DNA of 64,000 nucleotides, from the NCBI RefSeq assembly GCF_034190915.1, contig NW_026947501.1, positions 1,736,001 through 1,800,000 of the forward strand. The letters run 5' to 3'. Position numbers and translations under genes: made by a program. A model generated the notes under the pieces. That model was given only the letters and a program-made list of their open reading frames with translations. It was not told the DNA's origin and ran no database searches. Positions 26,672 to 32,931 of the stretch are shown here, in pieces (within the stretch, counting starts at the first letter, position 1; each line of letters begins with the position of its first letter). Origin of the DNA: Cavia porcellus (Eukaryota; Chordata; Mammalia; Rodentia; Caviidae).

Positions 26672-26973
26672 TTATCGTTAGGGTTAGGGTTAGAGTTAGG
26701 GTTAGGCTTAGAGTTAGCATCAGGGTTATGGTTAGGTTTTGGATTACAATTAGGTTAGGGTTAGGTTTAGGGTTAGATTTAGGTTTAGCGTTAGATTTAG
26801 TGTTAGTGTTAGGGTTAGGGTTAGGTTTAGGGTTTAGGTGTTAGGAATAGGGATATGGGTTAGGTTTAGGTTAGGAATTAGGGTTAGGGATAGGGTAACG
26901 GTTAGGGTTAGGGTTTAGGGTTAGGGTGAGGGTTAAGGATAGGGTTATGGTTATGGTGAGGTTTAGTGTTAGC

Positions 26974-27014
26974 TTAGGGTTAGGGTTAGGGTTAGGGTTA
27001 GGGTTAGGGTTAGG
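26974..27014 (+). repeat. Perfect TTAGGG run (6 units)
   Basis: Six consecutive canonical TTAGGG units plus TTAGG. A run of four or more can form an intramolecular G-quadruplex and offer sites for telomere-binding Myb-type proteins such as TRF1 and TRF2 (known biology; occupancy here is inference). Confidence 0.85.
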
Positions 27015-28000
27015 CTTAGCGTTAGGGTTAGTTTTAGGTTTAGAGTTAGGATTAGAATTTAGGGTTAGGTTTAGGGTTAGGGTTACACTTAGTTTTAGGG
27101 TTATGATTAAGCTTAGGGTTAGGGGATTGGTGTTAGGGATAGGTGTGGGGTTGGGCTATGGGTTATGGGTAGGGTTAGGTTAACGATTAGTGTTAGGTTT
27201 ATGGTTAGGTTTAGAGTTAGGGGTAGGGTTAGGTTTAGTGTTAGTTTTAGAGTTAGGGTTAGGGTTAGGGTTAGGGGTTAAGTGTTAGCGATAGGGATAG
27301 TGTTAGGGTTAGGTTTAGTGATCAGTTTAGTGATAGGGTTAGGGTTAGGGATAGTCTTATGGTTAGGGTTAAGGTTTAGGTTTAGCGTTCAGGTTAGGTT
27401 TAATTTTAGGGTTACGGGTAGTGTTACAAGTTAGGTTTAGTGTTAGGGTTAGCGTTAGGGTTAGTGTTATGGTTAGGGTTAGGGTTAGAGATTATCGTTT
27501 GGTTAATTGTTAGTGTTTGGGTTATGGTTAGTGTTAGGGTTAGGCTTAGAGGTTATGGTTCAGGTTATGGTTATGGTTAGGGTTAAGGTTAAAGCTTAGT
27601 TTCAGTGTTATGGTTAGTGTTATGGTTAGTGTTAAGTTTAGAGTTTAGGGTTAGTTTTAAGGTTAGGATTAGTTTTAGGGTTAGTATTATGTTTAGAGGT
27701 TAGCGTTTGTTTTAGTGTTAGAGTTAGGGTTAAGTTTTGTGTTAGCGTTCGGGTTTTATGGTTAGGGATTAGGGTTAGGGTTAGGCTTCATGTTAGTGTT
27801 TGGTTTACGGTTAGATAAGCTTAAAGCTGGGTTTAGGTTTCGGGTTATGTTTATGGTTCCCTTTAGGGTTAAGATTAGGGTTAGGGTTAGGTTTTTGCAT
27901 TACCGGTAAGGGATAAGGTTATGGTTAGGGTCTGTGTAAGAGTTATTGTTTTATGGTTAGGGTTATGGTTATGGTTAATGTTAGGGTTAGGGTTTGGGTT

Positions 28001-29485
28001 TTGGTTATGTTTAAGTTTAGGGTTAGGGTTAGGGATAGTGTTAGTTTTAGTGTTAGGGTTAGGGTTAGTTATAATGTTCGAGTTAGGGTTAGTGTTAGTG
28101 TTGGGTTTAGGGGTAGTGTTAGGTTTAGGTTTAGGATTAGGGTTAGGCTTAGGGTTAGAAGTTTGTTTTAGGGTTAAGGTTTGGGTTATGGTTATGGTTG
28201 GGTTATATGTTAGGATTAGGGTTAGGGTTAGCATTAGGGTTAGGTTTAGGGTTCGGGTTAGGTTTAGGGATTAGGGATAGGTTTATTGTTAGGGTTAGGG
28301 TTAGGGTTGAGTGTTACTGTGAGATTTAAGTTTATGGTAAGAGTTAGAGTTAGGCTTACTTATTAGGGTTAGTGTTCGGGTTAGTGTTTGGGATAGGGTA
28401 AGGGTTAGTGTTAGGCTCAGTATTAGGATTAGGGTTAGTGATACGTTTAGAGTTAGTGTTAGGTTTATTGCTAGGTTTTATGGTTAGGGATGTGATTAGG
28501 GTTAGGTTTAGCATTAGGTTTACGGGTTAATGTTAGGGTTAGGGTTAGGTTTAGGGGTAGTTTTAGTGTTAGTGTTAAGGTTGGGCTAGGGATAAGGTTA
28601 TGGATAGTGTTAGGGTTAGGGTTAGGGTTATTGTTATGTTTTGGCTTAGTTTTAGGTGTTAGGTGTTAGGGATATGCTTATGGTTAGGGAAAGGTTTAAG
28701 GTTAGTCTTAGTGTTAGTTTTAGGTTCAAGGTTAGTGTTAGGGTTAGGGTTAGTGTTTAGTGTTAGGGTTAGTATTAGGGTTAGGGTTAATGTTAGTGTA
28801 AGGTTTAGCTTTAGGTTTAGAGTTAGGGTTAGGGTTAGTTTTAGAGGTTAGGGTTAGTGTTAGTGATTGCTTTGGTCTTAGGATTAGCATTAGGGTTAGG
28901 GTTAGCGTTAGGTTTAGGTTTAGTGTTACGCTTAGGGTTAAGATTTGGGATTAGCGTTAGGTGTAGTGTTAGGGTTCGGGTTAGGGTTAGGGTTAGGATT
29001 AGACAAGGTTAGAGTTGGGTTTATGGTTAGGGTTAGGGTTATGGTGATCCTCAGCGTTAGGGTTAGGAATTGGGGTTAAAGTTAGAGTGAGGGTTAGGTT
29101 AGGGTTAGGGTTAGGGTTTACGGTTAGGGTTAGGGTTATGATTAGGTGTATGGTTAGCGTTAGTGTTAGCGTTAGGTTTAGTGTTTAGTTTAGGGTTAGT
29201 TTTAGGTTTAGAATTAGGGTTACGGGTTAGGTGTAAGGGATAGGCTTAGGGTTAGTGATAGGGTTTAGTGTTACGGTTAGGGTTATGGATAGGTTTAGGT
29301 TTAGGGTTAGGTTTAGTGTTAGAGATTAGAAGTTAGGGTTAGGATTAGGGTTAGGGTTAGGTTTAGGGTTAGTGTCAGCATTAGGTTTAGCGTTAGTGTT
29401 AGTGTTAGTGTTAGTGTTAGTGTTAGTGTTAGTGTTACGTTTAGGGTTAGGGTTAGGGGTTAAGTGATATGGATAGTTTCATGAG
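28001..29485 (+). repeat. Degenerate TTAGGG array up to the provirus LTR
   Basis: Variant telomeric hexamers continue to about 29479. The last bases before the LTR, TTTCATGAG (29477-29485), are not repeat-like. They may be a target-site flank or a slightly extended LTR end. No gene is seen. Confidence 0.8.
29393..29434 (+). repeat. Homogeneous TTAGTG run (7 units)
   Basis: Seven head-to-tail TTAGTG units lie about 50 bp from the provirus edge. This is a single-variant expansion inside a mixed array. Confidence 0.85.
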
Positions 29486-29517
29486 TGTCTAGTGCACTCT
29501 GGACCCCGGGAGGGGCT

Positions 29518-29530
29518 CACACACACACAC
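29518..29530. repeat. CA dinucleotide microsatellite in LTR
   Basis: A short run of alternating C and A (13 bases) lies near the 3' end of the LTR (TG on the element's own strand). Confidence 0.9.
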
Positions 29531-29606
29531 CAAGTTGGGACACAGGCAGAGCAGCACAGAGAAGAAGCAACAGAGAGAAACAGAGATTGCAACTGCACAC
29601 TAAGTC

Positions 29607-29612
29607 TTTATT
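29607..29612 (-). promoter_or_regulatory. Polyadenylation signal AATAAA in LTR
   Basis: TTTATT on the + strand reads AATAAA on the element's strand. It sits about 10 bp downstream of the TATA-like box, so it could serve as the R-region poly(A) signal. A second AATAAA at 29974-29979 lies in U3, upstream of the TATA box, and is less likely to be the main signal. Confidence 0.7.
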
Positions 29613-29622
29613 TCAGGGATCC

Positions 29623-29628
29623 TATATA
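29623..29628 (-). promoter_or_regulatory. TATA-like box of the LTR promoter
   Basis: TATATA, in the context ACTATATAGGATCC on the minus strand, sits about 400 bp into the LTR and just upstream of AATAAA, where a U3 core promoter is expected. Transcription, if any, would run leftward and out of the element into the array from this single LTR. Confidence 0.65.
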
Positions 29629-29766
29629 GTAAAACAGAACCCACGCAATTATCTTGAAAAAGCATTCTTTGTAACAAGATTTGTGACCAACTCCAACGTT
29701 TATCTCTACTCTCTAAGTTAAACAAGCAAAAAACAGTTCTTCTTACCACACTAACCCAGGAGGAAT

Positions 29767-29810
29767 CCAATTAGCCCAAGAATGCACTCCAATTAGCTCA
29801 AGAATGCTCT
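29767..29810 (-). repeat. 22-bp direct repeat in U3
   Basis: Two 22-bp units lie head to tail (29767-29788 and 29789-29810), differing at two positions; each starts CCAATTAG on +. Short U3 repeats often act as enhancers in retroviral LTRs (known); here the role is inference. Confidence 0.75.
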
Positions 29811-30003
29811 TTAATGATGTTTGTTCTTTCTAGCCACCTGAAGGTCGGCCACCTCCCCATTACTCTGCAAACGAAGTCAAGTCACACAGTATGAGTTAGA
29901 GGGGAGAACATTTTTCCACACTGGGATTCGGGCCTTCCCATCCCATCTCTGTCCTGCATACTGGGGGCTATTGTTTATTGCAGGTCACGAGGGGGCCAGA
30001 GCC

Positions 30004-30201
30004 TCAGAGTAACTCTTCATCCTCCACACTTCCTCCCTTTTTATTTTTTAAGAATAATTTCCATAATACCAGATTATTTGTAGCATTTTGTCTTATGCAG
30101 TAAAAATACACAAGAACTATGGCAATGAGAGCTATAATTAAGCTAAGTCCCTTGCCACTTAAAGTGTGGGTGAAGCTCTTCCAAATTCCTTTAGGATCCA
30201 G
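30004..30201 (-). pseudogene. Out-of-frame 3' end of env: membrane anchor and tail
   Basis: This 198-nt minus-strand frame begins CTG GAT CCT and encodes a Trp/Lys-containing juxtamembrane segment, then a strongly hydrophobic helix (30147-30097, rich in Ile, Leu, Val and Ala) and a basic tail. It stops at TGA (30006-30004), eleven codons past the Lys codon that opens the GGAGGA of the polypurine tract and thus inside U3. This is what should end a retroviral Env, but it is offset from the main env frame. The switch lies near 30202-30206, in a short G run, and the offset fits a single-base loss there. A sequencing or assembly error in the homopolymer would look the same. Confidence 0.8.
30029..30042 (-). 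promoter_or_regulatory. Polypurine tract
   Basis: AAAAAGGGAGGAAG on the minus strand is all purine and abuts the TG that starts the LTR. This is the position and composition of the plus-strand primer used in reverse transcription, and it fixes the U3 boundary at 30028. Confidence 0.88.
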
Positions 30202-32159
30202 CCCTTCCAGGAATGGGCAAGCAATTGAGCAAATTGTGCCAGAGATTCATCATCATTGTTCTTTGAAAAATCTTGGTCAATTTGATTATGCAAAGATTCT
30301 ATTTCCTCCTGGGCAGAAGTGTTTCCATTTAGATACATTTTAATCATCTCCCATTCATGTTTTGTTTGATTATAAGGTCGTTGTGTTATACAGAAAGTAG
30401 TTGAATTCCAATTACATTTTAAAAACACTTGATGCTGAAGAGCCAATATTTTTCTTCCCATCCATTCAACTGTTTGTTTAAGAAGGTCTATTTTCTGTTG
30501 TAGTTTAGCATTTATTTGCCATTGGGTTAACCAAAGTTCATGAGAATTCTCATGCCATTGTTCCACAACGTGTTTTTCTTGTAAAGAGGTTTGTAAAGCT
30601 ATTCCTGAGACTGCTGCTAAAGATGCCACAGTTATCAGACTCAACAATACAGCGACCACTATTCCAATACATCTTTTTGTACGTTTTAACAGACGTTGAA
30701 AAAATTCAGTAGTAACAGAGATTACTGGGTCCTGAGACCATGGTCGAGTTAGATTCACAGGTAACCAAATATGAGTTTTTTGTTGCAAAAGAATAACTGT
30801 GTAAGGCTTAGTGAAATTCAGTGTGCTATTTAAACAGGTAAACAATTGACATTTTAAACAAGTACAAGAAAAATGTGTAAAATTAAAAGCTCCTACTAAA
30901 AAGACATAAGGCAAAGGTGCACAAACAGTAACATTATACATCATAAACTTAATAAAATTATAAGTAGTAGATACAGATTGACTAGTTCCTGAATAGGAAA
31001 CATTGTACAAGGTTACAGGTTGCATAGTGGCTGGAATCTTCCAAATGTGATTTTGGAGATTATGAGGGTACACTTCGGCTGCAACAGCAGGATTGGCGAT
31101 TCCACCATCTCCCCACCACAGGAGATGTGTCTTTTGAGGGAAGACGGGAGCTCCATGAGTTATGTTCTTCGGATCTGGAAGACTATATATAACAGAGAGA
31201 TTACATCTTGTCTCATTCCATTCAGCACATCCATTAACAAATTTTCCAAATGGTCCCCAAATAATATACCCATCAATATTTTTAGCAAACTTTCTCATAC
31301 ATTGTTGCCAAATTATGGGATTATAAGAAATATTATAAGTGAAATCAGGGCATACAGGATATGTGTTTTTATCAGGCACTGTTAAATTTTTCCAGGTAAC
31401 ATTAAAAGTTTGAGCAGCCAAAGCTTGAAGCCTTGTCCTTTTGCTGCCTGCTTTTATTCCATGTTGAATCCAATACTGCCATCCCAGAGGGATGCAAGGC
31501 AGTTCCCCAATACAAATAGGCCTTTGATTGCCATAATAAGTAAAATTGAACAATGTTGCATCATCCTGATTATGGGGGGTTAAATCAGCCCACGGTGCTG
31601 ACAAAATTTCCCTTGGTGTTGTATATAGTGATATATCAATAGTTCCCCATACTACAGGTTCCAGTAAAGGGGGATTTGGAATATAAGCCCAATAAGAATG
31701 TTGGGGTACCTCAGTCCCCGATGTAATGGTGAGCAAGGCACATAAAGCTAAAAACAAATTTTCAGGGTTTAAAGGCTTCCCTGTTTGGAGGACAAGCCGT
31801 TGCCCTTGTTGGGTCAATTTCTTTATTTGTCCCCATGTAGGGAGAGGGTTTAAATTTGGTCGCTGTGAATGGCGGCGGGAATTTCTTAGTTGTAATCTGG
31901 CCATGGTTGCAATAGGGACAGGTTCATCATCTTTATCCTCTAGCTGGTTTCGAGCTCGCCTCATAGGATACGGTTCCTTGGGGAGTTGTCTCCGGGATTG
32001 GCGAAGAGGGCCTCGAGGCGCGGATCTTGATCCATCATCCTGGGACCCATTGTTGAATTCCATGTTCTGTGGAGATATAACTAAAACCTCTCCCCTTATA
32101 AAGCAATGTGCCTTTCTCCCATTCTTACTCTGGGGCTGTTTTAGTCCAAATAGGCTCAT
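30159..32159 (-). CDS. env: Betaretrovirus-like Env polyprotein, frameshifted before the membrane anchor
   Basis: Envelope glycoprotein of an endogenous retrovirus; in the family, SU binds the receptor and TM fuses membranes. The 666-codon frame overlaps the pol end by 35 bp. The Met at residue 33 (32063), beyond the pol stop, is the likelier Env start. Visible in order: an arginine-rich leader (about 45-100); a W-x-Q-x-K-K-L-T segment (109-116); a hydrophobic signal core (135-147); SU with more than ten N-x-S/T sequons and a cysteine cluster (432-442); a furin-type R-T-K-R (493-496); a hydrophobic fusion-peptide stretch (about 497-520); a heptad-like region; and C-x7-C (582-590). The frame then leaves the expected path near 30202 and stops at 30159 with no membrane span. 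It is otherwise open, which is notable for a truncated provirus. Expression is unknown. Confidence 0.9.
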   Translation of the reverse strand: MSLFGLKQPQSKNGRKAHCFIRGEVLVISPQNMEFNNGSQDDGSRSAPRGPLRQSRRQLPKEPYPMRRARNQLEDKDDEPVPIATMARLQLRNSRRHSQRPNLNPLPTWGQIKKLTQQGQRLVLQTGKPLNPENLFLALCALLTITSGTEVPQHSYWAYIPNPPLLEPVVWGTIDISLYTTPREILSAPWADLTPHNQDDATLFNFTYYGNQRPICIGELPCIPLGWQYWIQHGIKAGSKRTRLQALAAQTFNVTWKNLTVPDKNTYPVCPDFTYNISYNPIIWQQCMRKFAKNIDGYIIWGPFGKFVNGCAEWNETRCNLSVIYSLPDPKNITHGAPVFPQKTHLLWWGDGGIANPAVAAEVYPHNLQNHIWKIPATMQPVTLYNVSYSGTSQSVSTTYNFIKFMMYNVTVCAPLPYVFLVGAFNFTHFSCTCLKCQLFTCLNSTLNFTKPYTVILLQQKTHIWLPVNLTRPWSQDPVISVTTEFFQRLLKRTKRCIGIVVAVLLSLITVASLAAVSGIALQTSLQEKHVVEQWHENSHELWLTQWQINAKLQQKIDLLKQTVEWMGRKILALQHQVFLKCNWNSTTFCITQRPYNQTKHEWEMIKMYLNGNTSAQEEIESLHNQIDQDFSKNNDDESLAQFAQLLAHSWKGWILKEFGRASPTL

Positions 32160-32931
32160 TAATCACATATGGTTGTTGCTGCTGTTCGAAATGTCTTTCA
32201 GCCCTTGTTAATATTTTACCTTGTGGTAAATTGAGAAAATTTAAAATAAACAGTACCTGATGCAGCAATGTTTTTGGACTGTTTTGCAATTTAAACAGTA
32301 TTGGTATCTGAATATCCTCCTGACTCCTCCTTTCTAATTTTTTTATTTGCAACTTAAGAGTGCCATGTGCTCTTTTAACAATAGCTTGACCCTGGGGATT
32401 ATATTCAATCCCTGTAACATGAATGATATTATGGAGATGACAAAACTGTTTAAATGTTTTGCTAGTATAAGTGGGTCCATTATCTGTTTTGATTTTAGAG
32501 GGAATTCCCATAACTGCAAAAGTCTCCAATAAATGTATAATAACATTTTTAGTGGATTCTCCTTGTTGGGCAGTGGCCCATAGAAATGAAGAATAGGTAT
32601 CAATGGTTACATACACATAAGAAAGCCGGCCAAAAGAAGGCACATGTGTAACATCCATTTGCCATAACTCATTAGGTTGAGGTCCTCTAGGATTGACACC
32701 AGAGGGAATGATTTTTAAATGTAAAGGCCTACAAATAGGGCAGGCTTTTAAAATTTGTTTAGCTTCTGTAAAGTGTATCTTGTATTTAAAATGTAGATGT
32801 CCAGCATGATTAAATTGATGTTCTTTAACAGGTGTAGTAAACATAACTAAAGAATCTACTGCTCTATTACCTGATACTAATGGTCCAGGTAACTGAGAAT
32901 GAGAACGTAAATGAGTAATAAAATAAGAATG
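32125..32931 (-). pseudogene. pol: 3' end of pol: RNase H tail and integrase, catalytic residue changed
   Basis: The open frame runs 268 codons from the truncation point to a stop at 32125. The first 29 codons are the end of RNase H (an H-S-Q-L-P-G-P-L segment is visible). Counting from the internal Met at 32844, the integrase zinc-binding H-x3-H (9, 13) and C-x2-C (35, 38) are intact. In the catalytic core, Asp64 (in Q-M-D-V-T-H) and Asp121 (in T-D-N-G-P) are present, but the residue 35 positions further on, where the family has the third acidic catalytic residue, is Lys157 (codon AAA, 32376-32374). A C-terminal DNA-binding region follows. Without reverse transcriptase, and with the D,D-35-E triad broken, it should be inactive. 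It overlaps env in another frame, as in related viruses. Confidence 0.92.

Larger units (their letters stand above)
12421..28000 (+). repeat. Diverged higher-order repeat family in left array
   Basis: The variant order recurs in large blocks. One marker, ATTTTGTTTTAATTTTAGGG followed about 30 bases later by a GGGGTTACRTGTTCGGGATAG-like string, is seen at about 12421, 14839, 18990, 20998 and 25979. In each case it is followed by an AAAGCTGAGG string (about 12790, 15190, 19355, 21352, 26337), and in four copies by TTTTGGATTACAATTAGG or a one-base variant (about 13183, 19741, 21768, 26739). About 13.9-15.9 kb and 18.2-20.2 kb are a longer pair with an offset near 4.15 kb. Copies carry many substitutions, so these are older than the 1-7167 pair. 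Block edges are approximate. No genes are seen. Confidence 0.7.
29486..30028 (-). repeat. Retroviral 3' LTR (about 543 bp)
   Basis: On the minus strand the LTR begins TGTGGAGGATGAAGAG directly after a purine tract and ends CACTAGACA, giving the usual TG...CA termini. U3 holds a 22-bp direct repeat, a TATA-like box lies about 10 bp upstream of an AATAAA signal, and the remainder is a short R/U5 with a CA/TG microsatellite. The 3' edge is less certain: TGAGTGTC four bases further out would also start with TG on the + strand. The length is modest for this group. Placing TATA and AATAAA close together implies a short R region, as in other compact class II LTRs. Confidence 0.85.
29486..32931 (-). 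mobile_element. 5'-truncated class II (betaretrovirus-like) endogenous retrovirus
   Basis: This is the only long non-hexamer sequence in the window. On the minus strand the order is RNase H tail, integrase, env, polypurine tract, LTR, which is the 3' half of a retroviral provirus. The integrase, the pol-env overlap, the long arginine-rich Env leader and the C-x7-C pattern in the TM subunit point to the betaretrovirus-like group (the group containing MMTV and the HML families). The 5' LTR, primer-binding site, gag, pro, reverse transcriptase and most of RNase H are missing: sequence passes straight from an RNase H codon into TTAGGG repeat at about 32931. With one LTR and no 5' end, insertion age by LTR-LTR divergence and target-site duplication cannot be read. 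Confidence 0.93.

Noticed and set aside
29485..29721. 78-codon plus-strand open frame across the LTR
   Set aside because: It begins at a GTG at the LTR edge, runs antisense to the LTR through a microsatellite, and has no domain. Superantigen-like coding is not supported: it is on the wrong strand.
31020..31385. 121-codon plus-strand open frame within the provirus
   Set aside because: It lies antisense to Env, has no recognisable domain, and is explained as a shadow of the env frame.
31726..32211. 161-codon plus-strand open frame within the provirus
   Set aside because: Antisense shadow of the Env leader and the pol end; no independent support.
32343..32603. 86-codon minus-strand open frame inside integrase
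   Set aside because: It overlaps the integrase core in another frame and shows no features of its own.
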